A stretch of DNA of 64,000 bases, taken from assembly GCF_025966695.1 (NCBI RefSeq), contig NZ_JAOEIY010000002.1, forward strand, positions 528,298 to 592,297. The letters are read 5' to 3'. The notes under the pieces are model-generated. The model had not been told where the DNA came from and did no database searches. It was given only the letters and a program-made list of their open reading frames with translations. Of the stretch, positions 11,909 to 21,362 are shown in pieces. This DNA comes from Stutzerimonas sp. S1. GTDB lineage: Bacteria; Pseudomonadota; Gammaproteobacteria; Pseudomonadales; Pseudomonadaceae. Within the stretch, counting starts at the first letter, position 1; each line of letters starts with the position of its first letter. The position numbers and the translations under genes were made by a program.

Positions 11909-14308
11909 ATGGCCAATCCTGTTCCCTGCTATCACTGCGGGCTGCCGGTTCCAGCCGGCAGCCATTACGAGGCCCGCGTGCTTGGTGAGACACGGGCCTT
12001 GTGTTGCCCCGGTTGTCAGGCTGTGGCGGAAACCATCGTAAAGAGTGGGCTGGAAAGCTATTACCAGCACCGCAGCGACGCCGCGATCAATCCACAAGCG
12101 CTGCCCGAGATACTTAGCGACGAGCTTGCGCTCTATGACCGTCAGGACGTGCAGCAACCCTTCGTCCAACATGAAGGCGAACAGGCCTGCACGTCGCTGC
12201 TGATCGAGGGCATCAGCTGCGCGGCCTGCGGATGGCTGATCGAGCGCCACCTGAAGCGGCTCGGTGGGGTGACCGAGGCCAGCCTCAATCTGTCCAATCA
12301 TCGTCTGCAAGTACGCTGGAGCGATGCTCAGCTCCCGCTCAGCGAGCTGCTTGGGGAGCTGCGCCGCATCGGCTATGCCGCCCACCCTTATCAAGCAGAT
12401 CAGGCCGCCGAGCACTTGGCGAAGGAGAATCGTCGCGCCATGCGTCAGCTCGGCGTCGCCGGATTGCTGTGGATGCAAGTGATGATGGCTACGATGGCAA
12501 CTTGGCCGGAGTTCAATCTCGACCTGTCGGCGGGCATGGATCGAATCTTGCGCTGGACCGCTCTGCTGCTCACCACGCCCATCGTCTTCTACTGTTGCAC
12601 CGACTTCTTCAAAGGCGCCGTGCGTGACTTGCGCACGCGCCATCTGACCATGGATGTCTCGGTGTCCCTGGCCATTGGCGGTGCTTACGTGGCAGGCATC
12701 TGGTCAACGCTTACGGGCCAGGGCGAGCTGTACTTCGATGCCGTGGGAATGTTCGCTCTGTTCCTGCTCGCCGGTCGCTATCTTGAACGACGAGCGCGCG
12801 AGCGTACGGCCGCAGCAACCGCCCAGTTGGTGAACCTCCTGCCTGCCTCCTGTCTCAGGCTGGACGAGGAAGGCCACAGCAGCCGCATCCTGCTTACCGA
12901 ACTTCGCGTGGGGGATCGGGTGTTGGTACAGCCAGGCGCATTGATTCCCGCCGATGGCAGCATTCTCAGCGGGACGTCGAGTGTCGACGAGTCAGTGTTG
13001 ACTGGCGAATACCTGCCGCTGGCTCGTGGTGTCGGTGATGTGGTGACTGCGGGCACGCTTAACGTCGAAGGCCCCCTGACCGTTCAGGTGCAGGCCCTCG
13101 GCGATGACACCCGGCTATCTGCGATTGTCCGCCTTCTCGAACGCGCCCAGACGGACAAGCCGAAGCTCGCCGAGCTGGCCGACCGCGTCGCGCAATGGTT
13201 CCTGCTGATCGTGCTGGCGGTGGCCGCGCTGGTCGGCCTGGTATGGTGGCAGATCGATCCGCAACGCGCCTTCTGGATTGTTCTCGCTCTGCTCGTCGCC
13301 ACGTGCCCTTGCGCGCTGTCGCTGGCGACGCCCACTGCACTCACCACGGCAACCGGCACACTGCACAAACTCGGCCTTTTGCTGACCCGCGGTCACGTGC
13401 TGGAAGGTCTCAACCAGATCGATACCGTGGTCTTCGACAAGACCGGCACGCTCACCGAAGGCCGTCTGACACTCACCGCCGTACATGCGCTCGGCAGCCT
13501 GGACAGCGATGCCTGTCTCGCTCTGGCCGCAGCCCTGGAGAATCGCTCCGAACATCCGATCGCCCGGGCTTTCGGTCGTGCGCCGCAGCCTGCCGACACG
13601 GTCGACAGCGTGCCTGGGCTCGGCCTGCAAGGCACGGTTGGTGGACGCAAGCTGCGCATAGGCCAGCCGGGGTTCGTTGCCGCGGGTTATGGCGGAACAC
13701 CGCCAACGATTCCCGGCTCCCAAGGCCAATGGTTGCTGCTTGGTGATGACCAGGCCCCGCTCGCCTGGCTGGTACTGGATGATCGTCTGCGCGACGATGC
13801 CCCTGCCCTACTCGCCGCTTGTCGGCGGAGAGGCTGGAAAACCTTGCTGCTATCCGGCGACAGCTCACCCATGGTCGGTCAGATCGCCGAGCAGCTCGGG
13901 ATCGAGCAAGCCCAAGGGGGGCTCACGCCGGCGGACAAGCTTGCGCGCCTGCAGGAGTTGCAGACTGAAGGACACCGGGTGCTGATGTTGGGTGATGGTG
14001 TCAACGATGTGCCCATCCTTGCTGCTGCAGACATCAGCGTCGCGATGGGCTCGGCAACCGATCTGGCCAAGACCAGCGCTGATGCCGTGCTGCTCTCCAA
14101 CCAGTTGAACAGCCTGGTTCAGGCGTTCGATATTGCCCGGCGCAGTCGCCGAATCATCGTCGAAAATCTTACCTGGGCCAGCCTTTACAATGGCTTGATC
14201 CTACCCTTCGCCGCTATCGGCTGGGTGACGCCGCTGTGGGCGGCGCTGGGCATGTCAGCCAGTTCGTTGCTGGTGGTACTCAACGCGTTACGCCTGACAC
14301 GCTATTAG
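11909..14308 (+). CDS. ccoI: CcoI/FixI, P1B-type copper-exporting ATPase for cbb3 assembly
   Basis: A 799-residue heavy-metal P-type ATPase. An N-terminal cysteine cluster (CYHCG and CCPGC) precedes a heavy-metal-associated domain with ISCAACGW near residue 105. Membrane helices follow, with the metal-binding CPC motif (TCPCALSLATP, near 465), the phosphorylation motif DKTGT (near 510) and GDGVND (near 694). CcoI/CopA2-type pumps deliver copper to the periplasm for insertion into the CuB site rather than for resistance. Its place between ccoH and ccoS supports this job. Confidence 0.95.
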   Translation: MANPVPCYHCGLPVPAGSHYEARVLGETRALCCPGCQAVAETIVKSGLESYYQHRSDAAINPQALPEILSDELALYDRQDVQQPFVQHEGEQACTSLLIEGISCAACGWLIERHLKRLGGVTEASLNLSNHRLQVRWSDAQLPLSELLGELRRIGYAAHPYQADQAAEHLAKENRRAMRQLGVAGLLWMQVMMATMATWPEFNLDLSAGMDRILRWTALLLTTPIVFYCCTDFFKGAVRDLRTRHLTMDVSVSLAIGGAYVAGIWSTLTGQGELYFDAVGMFALFLLAGRYLERRARERTAAATAQLVNLLPASCLRLDEEGHSSRILLTELRVGDRVLVQPGALIPADGSILSGTSSVDESVLTGEYLPLARGVGDVVTAGTLNVEGPLTVQVQALGDDTRLSAIVRLLERAQTDKPKLAELADRVAQWFLLIVLAVAALVGLVWWQIDPQRAFWIVLALLVATCPCALSLATPTALTTATGTLHKLGLLLTRGHVLEGLNQIDTVVFDKTGTLTEGRLTLTAVHALGSLDSDACLALAAALENRSEHPIARAFGRAPQPADTVDSVPGLGLQGTVGGRKLRIGQPGFVAAGYGGTPPTIPGSQGQWLLLGDDQAPLAWLVLDDRLRDDAPALLAACRRRGWKTLLLSGDSSPMVGQIAEQLGIEQAQGGLTPADKLARLQELQTEGHRVLMLGDGVNDVPILAAADISVAMGSATDLAKTSADAVLLSNQLNSLVQAFDIARRSRRIIVENLTWASLYNGLILPFAAIGWVTPLWAALGMSASSLLVVLNALRLTRY

Positions 14309-14371
14309 AGCTGGACGATCTGCGCGCCGGTCCTCGACACTGGTGCCCCTCCTGGTATTCAGAGAATCACC

Positions 14372-14587
14372 ATGGCTGCTTTATACATTCTCATCCCCGT
14401 CGCCGTAGTACTGGTAGCCGCTGCGATCTGGGTATTTTTCTGGGCGGTAGATAGCGGCCAGTACGACGATCTCGACGGCCCAGCTCACAGCATCCTGTTC
14501 GATGACGACGAAGTTCCCCAGTCATCCGAAGGCGCAACGAAATCCGATCAGGACGCAGCAGCCCAGGAGAAATCCCGACGTGATTGA
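14372..14587 (+). CDS. ccoS: CcoS, small cbb3 oxidase maturation protein
   Basis: A 71-residue protein with one membrane helix (about residues 4-26) followed by WAVDSGQYDDLDGPAHSILFDDD, which contains the conserved GQYDDL...A..IL core of CcoS/FixS. CcoS is needed for cofactor insertion into the oxidase. Its acidic, glutamine-rich tail overlaps the next gene by 8 bp. Confidence 0.92.
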   Translation: MAALYILIPVAVVLVAAAIWVFFWAVDSGQYDDLDGPAHSILFDDDEVPQSSEGATKSDQDAAAQEKSRRD

Positions 14588-15290
14588 GCTGGCGCCGTTG
14601 CTGCTCTCGGCAGTGGTACTCGGTCTCTTGGGCGGAGGCCATTGTCTAGGCATGTGCGGCGGACTGATGGGAGCCCTGACTCTTGCCATTCCGCCAGAGC
14701 AACGGGGCAAGCGCCTGCGCCTGCTGCTTGCCTACAATCTTGGTCGAATCCTCAGCTATGCCATAGCCGGATTGCTTATCGGGTTCGCGGGCTGGGCAGT
14801 CGCCAACAGTCCGGCAGCGCTGGCGATGCGTGTGGTTGCCGCGCTTCTGCTCATTTGCATGGGCCTCTATCTCGCCGGCTGGTGGAGTGGCCTGACTCAT
14901 GTGGAAGCGCTGGGGCGTGGCCTATGGCGGCATGTTCAGCCATACGCCAGCCTTCTGATGCCGGTCACCAGCCTGCCGCGTGCACTGCTGCTAGGCGCCC
15001 TTTGGGGCTGGCTACCCTGTGGCTTGGTCTACAGCACGTTGCTCTGGGCGGCCAGCCAAGGCGATGCGTTCGACAGTGCACTGCTGATGCTGGCTTTCGG
15101 CGTAGGCACTTGGCCCGTGCTATTGGCGACCGGGTTGGCCGCCGAACGCCTCACGATGTTGTTGCGCAGGCGCGGCATCCGAGTCGTCGGTGGTGTGCTG
15201 GTTATTCTGTTCGGCCTCTGGACCATGCCCGGTCCACATCAGCAGTGGCTCATGGGACACGGTGGCGGCGCTGCGCACTCGACACACTGA
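14580..15290 (+). CDS. DsbD_2/TauE-SafE-like membrane protein, coupled to ccoS
   Basis: A 236-residue polytopic membrane protein of the family usually annotated sulfite exporter TauE/SafE (PF13386, DsbD_2-like). The motif GGGHCLGMCGGLMGAL near residues 19-34 contains the paired cysteines typical of this group. It has about six helices and a histidine-rich tail (PHQQWLMGHGGGAAHSTH). I chose GTG 14580, which has AGGAG upstream and overlaps the ccoS end, rather than an upstream codon deep inside ccoS. Tight coupling to ccoGHIS suggests a role in copper or thiol handling during cbb3 maturation. That is inference. Confidence 0.8.
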   Translation: MIELAPLLLSAVVLGLLGGGHCLGMCGGLMGALTLAIPPEQRGKRLRLLLAYNLGRILSYAIAGLLIGFAGWAVANSPAALAMRVVAALLLICMGLYLAGWWSGLTHVEALGRGLWRHVQPYASLLMPVTSLPRALLLGALWGWLPCGLVYSTLLWAASQGDAFDSALLMLAFGVGTWPVLLATGLAAERLTMLLRRRGIRVVGGVLVILFGLWTMPGPHQQWLMGHGGGAAHSTH

Positions 15291-15376
15291 CAACATGGTG
15301 TGATCGGCGAGCCTGCACAAGACGAACCTGCCTCGGATAGACACATGCCCGGCGATCGCCGGACATGCCTGGTGAC

Positions 15377-16204
15377 TCAAGGCTCCTTCGGCAACTGCCG
15401 CTTGTGCGCTGTTTTGTCGAACGTCTCGACGATGATCCGTGCCGCCTCCGCTGATACCTCCTGGCCCAGCAAAAACGCGTCGATATCCCGATAAGCGACA
15501 CCGTGTGCATCTTCATCAGGCTTACCGGGCACAAGTTCTTCCAGATCCGCTGTCGGTACCTTATGTACCAATTGCTCCGGCGCGCCGAGTGCTGCCGCGA
15601 GCTGGCGCACCTGATCTTTAACCAATCCAGCTAGTGGTGTTAGGTCGCACGCGCCATCGCCGAACTTGGTGAAAAAGCCCATCACTGCTTCGGCAGCATG
15701 ATCAGTTCCAATCACCAGTCCCTGGCGCGCATTCGCGATGGTGTACTGCGCAACCATGCGCATCCTCGCCTTGGTGTTACCCAGCACGAAGTCACGTTTT
15801 TCGGCAGTCAGCGGCTCCAGCGCCTCGGTGGCCTGAGAAAGCCCAAGTACCGCAGCACCGATGTTCACGGTGTGGCACTCGTCTGGCTTGATCGTATCGA
15901 CCGCTAGTTGGGCCTCGTGCTCATCCTGTTGAACCTGGTAAGGCAAGCGCACCGCAATGAAACGATAGTCGTCACCTTCACCTGCCTCTCGCATCCCTTC
16001 GACGGCGCGCTGGGCAAGCAGTCCGGCGGTAGTCGAGTCCACCCCACCACTGATCCCCAGCACCAGCGTCTTCATCCCTGATTCGCGAAGGCAATTCTGA
16101 ATGAAACGCACCCGACGTTCGATTTGTGCCTGAATCGCAGCCGCCCCCTCGAATGGCGGCTGTACCTTGAGTGCTGCGGCGATCTCCGCTTGACGGCTGT
16201 GCAT
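15377..16204 (-). CDS. nadE: Ammonia-dependent NAD+ synthetase
   Basis: A 275-residue NadE, the length of the E. coli enzyme. It converts deamido-NAD to NAD+ with ATP and ammonia. The P-loop [10 protein letters not shown] near residue 50 and the [26 protein letters not shown] stretch (ammonia and deamido-NAD site) are clear. Start 16204 is chosen for its GAAGGAG ribosome site 6 bases upstream. There is no glutaminase domain, so ammonia is the nitrogen donor. It is unrelated in function to its neighbours and is inserted between the cco assembly genes and hemN. Confidence 0.95.
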   Translation of the reverse strand: MHSRQAEIAAALKVQPPFEGAAAIQAQIERRVRFIQNCLRESGMKTLVLGISGGVDSTTAGLLAQRAVEGMREAGEGDDYRFIAVRLPYQVQQDEHEAQLAVDTIKPDECHTVNIGAAVLGLSQATEALEPLTAEKRDFVLGNTKARMRMVAQYTIANARQGLVIGTDHAAEAVMGFFTKFGDGACDLTPLAGLVKDQVRQLAAALGAPEQLVHKVPTADLEELVPGKPDEDAHGVAYRDIDAFLLGQEVSAEAARIIVETFDKTAHKRQLPKEP

Positions 16205-16332
16205 AACTTCTCCTTCGGCCCTTAGGCTCACATGGATGTGGACGATAAACGTATTCATCCGACCACGATCTGGTGAGGAATTTCTCGATTCGTGCCGCTG
16301 ATAACGGCTGCGGCGCTAGCGTCAGGGCTAGT

Positions 16333-16346
16333 TTGATACAGGTCAA
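16333..16346 (+). promoter_or_regulatory. Anr/FNR box upstream of hemN
   Basis: TTGAT-ACAG-GTCAA, a one-mismatch match to TTGAT-N4-ATCAA. It is centred about 65 bp before the hemN ATG, so a class II start site would fall near 16381. It has the same right half (GTCAA) as the box in front of the first cco operon. P. aeruginosa hemN is known to be Anr-controlled. Confidence 0.75.
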
Positions 16347-16404
16347 GTCGATCGGTCAGCACCCCCCCTAGAATCCCGCTACCGCCGCCAACCGGGAAAG
16401 CCAG

Positions 16405-17787
16405 ATGCTTGATTCCATTCGCTGGGACTCCGACTTGATCCGTCGCTACGATCAAGCAGGGCCGCGCTATACCTCGTATCCGACGGCGGTCCAATTCAAC
16501 GGCAACATCGGCTCATTCGACTTGCTGCATGCCTTGCGAAGCAGCCGTCATGCTTCACGCCCTCTATCTCTCTATATCCACCTGCCCTTCTGCGCCAACG
16601 TCTGCTACTACTGCGGCTGCAATAAAGTTATCACCAAGGATCACGGCCGCGCGTTGCCCTATCTCGAACGACTCGAGAAGGAGATCGAGCTAGTGGCTTG
16701 TCATCTCGGCCCAGATCAGGTTGTCGAGCAGCTGCATTTCGGCGGCGGTACCCCTACCTTCCTCAGCCACGACGAACTGCGTCGACTGATGTCGCATTTG
16801 CAGAAACATTTCAACCTGCAGGACGACGATCATGGCGACTTCAGCATCGAGATCGATCCGCGGGAAGCCGACTGGTCAACCATGGGTCTGTTGCGCGGAC
16901 TGGGTTTCAACCGGATCAGCATTGGCGTTCAGGATCTGGATCCGGAAGTGCAGCGTGCGGTGAATCGCATGCAGACGCTCGAGCAGACCAGCACCATCAT
17001 CGAAGCAGCACGGACGCTGCAGTTTCGTTCGGTGAACATCGACCTGATCTACGGTCTTCCAATGCAGAACCCAGAGCGCTTTGCCAGCACCGTACAAGCA
17101 ATTATCGGATTGCAGCCGGATCGGCTATCACTATTCAACTATGCACACCTGCCTGAGCGCTTCATGCCGCAACGGCGAATCAACGCCGCCGATCTACCAT
17201 CACCTGCCACCAAGCTCACCATGCTCCAGCACAGCATCGAGCAGTTGACCGACGCTGGATATCGTTACATCGGCATGGACCACTTTGCACTCCCCGACGA
17301 TGACCTGGCTATGGCGCAGGAAGACGGCACCCTGCAACGCAATTTTCAGGGCTACACAACCCATGGCCATTGCGATCTCATCGGCCTCGGTGTATCGGCC
17401 ATCAGCCAGGTAGGCGATCTGTACTGCCAGAACAGTAGCGACATCACCATTTATCAACAGACTCTCGACCAAGGGCAACTGCCGACGATACGCGGGTTAC
17501 GTTGTAATGAAGACGACCGTATCCGTCGTATGGTTATCCAAAAACTGATCTGCGATTTCGAGTTGAGCTTCGGTGCCGTTGAAGAAAGTTTTTCGATAGA
17601 TTTCAAAAGCTACTTCCGCGACGCCTGGCCGAGCCTTGAGCAAATGGCCGTAGACGGACTGATCGAACTCACTGACCGGCATCTGCTGATCCAGCCGGCG
17701 GGACGTCTGCTGGTCCGTTCGGTCTGCATGCTGTTCGATCATTACCTCCATGAACATGCCGGCCAACGCTATTCGCGAGTGATCTAA
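16405..17787 (+). CDS. hemN: Oxygen-independent coproporphyrinogen III dehydrogenase
   Basis: A 460-residue radical-SAM enzyme that makes protoporphyrinogen IX without O2, feeding haem to the cbb3 oxidases and denitrification enzymes at low oxygen. The radical-SAM cluster motif CANVCYYCGC starts near residue 62, followed by FGGGTPTFLS. The opening YDQAGPRYTSYPTA is typical of true HemN rather than HemW. The Anr box upstream and the anr gene downstream fit anaerobic induction. Confidence 0.96.
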   Translation: MLDSIRWDSDLIRRYDQAGPRYTSYPTAVQFNGNIGSFDLLHALRSSRHASRPLSLYIHLPFCANVCYYCGCNKVITKDHGRALPYLERLEKEIELVACHLGPDQVVEQLHFGGGTPTFLSHDELRRLMSHLQKHFNLQDDDHGDFSIEIDPREADWSTMGLLRGLGFNRISIGVQDLDPEVQRAVNRMQTLEQTSTIIEAARTLQFRSVNIDLIYGLPMQNPERFASTVQAIIGLQPDRLSLFNYAHLPERFMPQRRINAADLPSPATKLTMLQHSIEQLTDAGYRYIGMDHFALPDDDLAMAQEDGTLQRNFQGYTTHGHCDLIGLGVSAISQVGDLYCQNSSDITIYQQTLDQGQLPTIRGLRCNEDDRIRRMVIQKLICDFELSFGAVEESFSIDFKSYFRDAWPSLEQMAVDGLIELTDRHLLIQPAGRLLVRSVCMLFDHYLHEHAGQRYSRVI

Positions 17788-17894
17788 CGATTTGCGCTGC
17801 CCTCTTCTCGTCATGTGCGACCGTCAGGCCGATTGGATATTGGCGCCTGCTGGGTTAACCTTGCCCGCTATACAACGGCTTTCAGGAACCCCCT

Positions 17895-18629
17895 ATGCCC
17901 GAGTCGATCAAGGTCCGTGCGCAGCGCCAAGCTCACTGCAAGGATTGCAGCCTTTCCGGCCTCTGTTTACCGCTGTCGTTGAACATGCAGGACATGGAGG
18001 CGCTGGACGATATCGTCAAGCGTGGACGCCCGCTCAAGAAGGGCGAAACCTTGTTTCGCCAAGGCGACACTTTCAGTTCTGTATTCGCGGTCCGCTCCGG
18101 TGCGCTACGAACATTCAGCGTGACCGACGGTGGCGAGGAGCAGATCACCGGCTTCCATCTGCCTAGCGAGCTGGTGGGTCTTTCCGGCATGGATACCGAA
18201 AGCTATCCGGTATCAGCGCAGGCACTGGAAACCACGTCGGTTTGTGAAATACCGTTCGATCGACTCGACGAACTGAGCGTGATGCTGCCGCAGCTACGTC
18301 GCCAGCTCATGCGCATCATGAGCCGCGAAATCCGCGATGATCAGCAGATGATGCTGCTGCTCTCGAAGAAAACCGCCGACGAGCGTATCGCCACCTTCCT
18401 GATCAACCTATCGGCACGCTTCAGCGCCCGTGGCTTCTCGGCCAACCAGTTCCGCCTACCCATGTCGCGCAACGAGATTGGCAATTACTTGGGCCTGGCC
18501 GTGGAAACCGTATCTCGCGTATTTACTCGCTTCCAACAGAACGGCTTGCTCGAGGCGGAAGGCAAGGAAGTTCGCATTGTCGACTCCATCGGGCTGTGTG
18601 CTCTTGCTGGCGGTGCCATGGAAGTCTAA
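17895..18629 (+). CDS. anr: Anr, FNR-family oxygen-sensing transcription regulator
   Basis: A 244-residue CRP/FNR regulator. The 4Fe-4S ligands are C15, C18, C24 and C117, matching the FNR pattern of three N-terminal cysteines plus one in the sensor domain. The cyclic-nucleotide-like fold is followed by the helix-turn-helix [21 protein letters not shown], whose recognition helix E..S.R reads TTGAT half-sites. When oxygen is low the cluster is intact, Anr dimerises and activates genes such as cco and hemN here. Other P. stutzeri FNR homologues (FnrD/DnrD type) lack these cysteines. Confidence 0.96.
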   Translation: MPESIKVRAQRQAHCKDCSLSGLCLPLSLNMQDMEALDDIVKRGRPLKKGETLFRQGDTFSSVFAVRSGALRTFSVTDGGEEQITGFHLPSELVGLSGMDTESYPVSAQALETTSVCEIPFDRLDELSVMLPQLRRQLMRIMSREIRDDQQMMLLLSKKTADERIATFLINLSARFSARGFSANQFRLPMSRNEIGNYLGLAVETVSRVFTRFQQNGLLEAEGKEVRIVDSIGLCALAGGAMEV

Positions 18630-18639
18630 CGGGGCAGCA

Positions 18640-19188
18640 ATGATCTTCGACGAGTACAGCATCAAGACCCTGATTCGCCCAGTGCCCGACTTTCCCAGCC
18701 CCGGCGTGGTATTCCGTGACATCACGCCGATGCTGCAGTCGCCCAAAGCCCTGCGGATGGTGGCCGACAGTTTCATTCAGCGCTATGTGGAGGCCGACTT
18801 CAGTCATATCGGTGCACTGGATGCCCGAGGCTTCCTGATTGGATCGATTCTGGCCTACGAACTGAACAAGCCGTTGGTGCTGTTCCGCAAGCAGGGCAAG
18901 TTACCGGCAGATGTTCTCTCGCAATCCTATTGCACCGAATACGGCGAAGCGCATCTGGAGATTCATGCCGACAGCCTTTGTGAAGGCGATTCAGTGCTGT
19001 TGTTCGATGACCTGATCGCGACCGGCGGCACGCTGCTTGCCGCTGCGCAGCTGGTGCGCCGGATGCGTGCCAACATCTTCGAAGCTGCCGCCATCATCGA
19101 CCTACCGGAACTCGGCGGCTCGCAGAAGTTGCAGGACATGGACATACCTACCTTCACCCTCACGGCGTTCGCCCTCAGCGATCGCTAA
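18640..19188 (+). CDS. apt: Adenine phosphoribosyltransferase
   Basis: A 182-residue purine-salvage enzyme converting adenine and PRPP to AMP. The PRPP-binding loop [17 protein letters not shown] and the N-terminal [15 protein letters not shown] are diagnostic. The true start is ATG 18640, 10 bp after anr. The open frame extends far back into anr, but that part is out of frame with any Apt homology. The gene order anr-apt is the same as in P. aeruginosa. Confidence 0.96.
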   Translation: MIFDEYSIKTLIRPVPDFPSPGVVFRDITPMLQSPKALRMVADSFIQRYVEADFSHIGALDARGFLIGSILAYELNKPLVLFRKQGKLPADVLSQSYCTEYGEAHLEIHADSLCEGDSVLLFDDLIATGGTLLAAAQLVRRMRANIFEAAAIIDLPELGGSQKLQDMDIPTFTLTAFALSDR

Positions 19189-19222
19189 GCGGCGAGGGTA
19201 ACCTCGCTTCCCCGGTATCCTC

Positions 19223-19831
19223 ATGAGTATCACCGCTCTTCGCGTCGCTCTACTCGCCGCATTGCTACTAGTCACCCCTGCTTTTGCGCTGGATCGCAAT
19301 GCTTTGCTCGACGAGGCAAATCTGTTGCTTTTACCGCGCGAACGCCCGCTGCCCAGCCTCCAGCTTACCGACCAGAATGGTCGCCCGTTCAGTACTGATG
19401 CTTTGCGCGGCCGTTGGCACATGCTGTTCTTCGGCTTCACCGCCTGCCCGGATATCTGTCCGACTACGCTCAGCGATATGCGACGCTTGCTGGGAAAAAT
19501 GGACCCCAAAGTGCGTGAGCAGATCCAGCTGGTGCTTGTAACTGCAGATCCTGCGCGCGACAGCCCTGAACAATTGAAGAGCTATCTCAGCTATTACCGG
19601 GCAGAATTCAAGGGACTGACAGGCGAGCTGAGCGAGCTGAAGGCATTATCCCAGGCACTCGGTTTGCCGTTCGTACCCGCAAGTGAAACCGAGGGCGATT
19701 ACAGTGTGAGCCACAGCGCCAACATTGCGCTGATCGCGCCCGACGGCAGCCTGCGCGGTCATATCCGGGCCCCATTCAAGCTGGACGGTCTGGCACTGGC
19801 GCTGCCCACCCTCCTCACCGAGCAACTGTAA
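19223..19831 (+). CDS. SCO1/SenC/PrrC-family copper chaperone
   Basis: A 202-residue periplasmic thioredoxin-fold protein. An N-terminal signal or anchor (about residues 1-22) precedes the copper site CPDIC within FFGFTACPDICPTTLSD near residue 77. A distal histidine likely lies in SVSHSANIALI. Such proteins deliver copper to, or reduce thiols of, haem-copper oxidases. Its position 34 bp after apt in the oxidase-anr neighbourhood supports a role in oxidase assembly, for either cbb3 or an aa3-type enzyme elsewhere. Confidence 0.88.
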   Translation: MSITALRVALLAALLLVTPAFALDRNALLDEANLLLLPRERPLPSLQLTDQNGRPFSTDALRGRWHMLFFGFTACPDICPTTLSDMRRLLGKMDPKVREQIQLVLVTADPARDSPEQLKSYLSYYRAEFKGLTGELSELKALSQALGLPFVPASETEGDYSVSHSANIALIAPDGSLRGHIRAPFKLDGLALALPTLLTEQL

Positions 19832-19876
19832 GACCGCTACGCACAGCAGGACCGCCCCCTGATAGTTACAGAACCG

Positions 19877-20578
19877 TCAGTGGCAATCCAAGGTATCGGC
19901 TAGTACGTACGCCTGAAAAGCCACCTCGTCGATCGCGAGCTGCGCCAGCTCGGCTAGCCGCCCATTGCTCTCCCATCGCCGAAGCAGATCATTGATCTCC
20001 ACCTGCAAGCCTTGCTCCTTGGCTTCGACACTGAACGCCAGTTCTGCTTCCGGAAGCCGGGGCAGAATACGTTTATAGCGACGCCATTCCGGCAACACGG
20101 AAAGCGCCTCCAGCAGGCGCGCATCCTCGACCACCGCACGGCACTCACCCAGTTTCAGTCCGATCAGCGCATGCGCCGCACTTGGATAAAACCGGGGAAA
20201 TACACCGAAACGTGCTTTCACCATCGCAGCGCGGGGATTACCGGCCACGACGCAAACAGGCTCGCCTCGCAACTGGGGCCAATCAAGCGCTCGGTCCTCG
20301 GTGGCGACGAGCGCGGTGGTACCGGTACGGTAATAGACTGTCCCGTCGACACCCTCGCCGACCACCAGATCGGCGGCGGTGGCCGCACTCCCCCGTACCC
20401 ACGTGCGATCGAGCGCCTCGACGAGGGCAACGCTGAACACGGTGTCGAAACTCGCCGCAGCACTGCTCGACAGCGCGCGGTACTCCCCAACAGGCACCAC
20501 GCGTAGCGGGTCGCCGAACGCCAGCGCAGGCAGACAGCAAGCGCTCAGCAGAGCAGCGCGCGCAACCGAAGAGAGCAT
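19877..20578 (-). CDS. Small periplasmic solute-binding-like protein at the end of the ABC operon
   Basis: A 233-residue protein with a signal peptide (MLSSVARAALLSACCLPALAFG) and a type 2 periplasmic-binding fold suggested by GEPVCVVAGN, a central lobe and GECRAVVEDARLLEAL. These resemble amino-acid-type binding proteins. I chose 20578 because GAGG lies upstream and the signal peptide then starts at the N-terminus. It is last in the operon, 10 bp after the permease gene, although a full-sized binding protein is encoded first. Its ligand is unknown. It could be an accessory receptor or have been recruited from another system. Confidence 0.6.
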   Translation of the reverse strand: MLSSVARAALLSACCLPALAFGDPLRVVPVGEYRALSSSAAASFDTVFSVALVEALDRTWVRGSAATAADLVVGEGVDGTVYYRTGTTALVATEDRALDWPQLRGEPVCVVAGNPRAAMVKARFGVFPRFYPSAAHALIGLKLGECRAVVEDARLLEALSVLPEWRRYKRILPRLPEAELAFSVEAKEQGLQVEINDLLRRWESNGRLAELAQLAIDEVAFQAYVLADTLDCH

Positions 20579-20588
20579 CGCACCAGCC

Positions 20589-21362
20589 TCAGACGTACTG
20601 GTAACGCAGCATCCGCTGCTTGAATTTCTCCAATACCACCTGATCGATGAGCGTCGCCAGGATGGCAATCACCAGAATGTTCATCATCACCCCGACCATG
20701 TCGGCAATCTCACCGGAATACGCCAGCGAGCGGCCAAGCCCCTGGCCGAAACCGATCAGCATCTCGGCAGAAATCAGTGCCCGCCAGGCGTTACCAAACG
20801 CCAGTTGCGCGCCGGTAATCAACTCAGGCATGACCGCTGGCAGATATACGCGGCGCAGCAACTGCCAGCGCGATGCCCCCATTACCCGGGCGGCAGCCAC
20901 GTGCACTGGCTGTACGCTCTCGGTGGCGTTCATCACCGACAGCGCCATCGGGAAGAAGGCGGCCAAGGCCACCACGACGATGATTGGCAGATTGCCAAAG
21001 CCCATGACGATCAGAAACAGGGGCACCCAGGCGATCGAAGGAATCGACTGCAGGATGACGATCGCCGAACGCAGGATCTCGCGGAAGAAGAACAGCACCC
21101 CCCCTACCAGTCCAAAACCGATGCCGAACAGCAACGCAAAACTGTAACCGCTGCCGAGACGACTCATGCTGCCGTACAGCCCCTCGCGGAACTCGGGCTC
21201 CTGCACGGCCCCCACCATTCGTTCAAAGACTGTGGGTATTCCGGGCATCAGGAATGCAGGCAGACTCCAGGCGGCGGCCTGCCAGATCAGGAGGATGAAG
21301 AGAATCGCCAACACTACGGCGAAATATTTCTTCGGACCGGTCAAACGACGTCCCTGGCTCAT
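20589..21362 (-). CDS. ABC transporter permease (sulfonate/nitrate/taurine type)
   Basis: A 257-residue inner-membrane permease of the SsuC/TauC/NrtB family with about six helices. The coupling-loop EAA motif is visible as VHVAAARVMGASRWQLLRRVYLPAVMPELITG. Its ATG overlaps the ATPase stop in an ATGA, so the two are translationally coupled. The substrate cannot be told from the sequence. Confidence 0.88.
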   Translation of the reverse strand: MSQGRRLTGPKKYFAVVLAILFILLIWQAAAWSLPAFLMPGIPTVFERMVGAVQEPEFREGLYGSMSRLGSGYSFALLFGIGFGLVGGVLFFFREILRSAIVILQSIPSIAWVPLFLIVMGFGNLPIIVVVALAAFFPMALSVMNATESVQPVHVAAARVMGASRWQLLRRVYLPAVMPELITGAQLAFGNAWRALISAEMLIGFGQGLGRSLAYSGEIADMVGVMMNILVIAILATLIDQVVLEKFKQRMLRYQYV

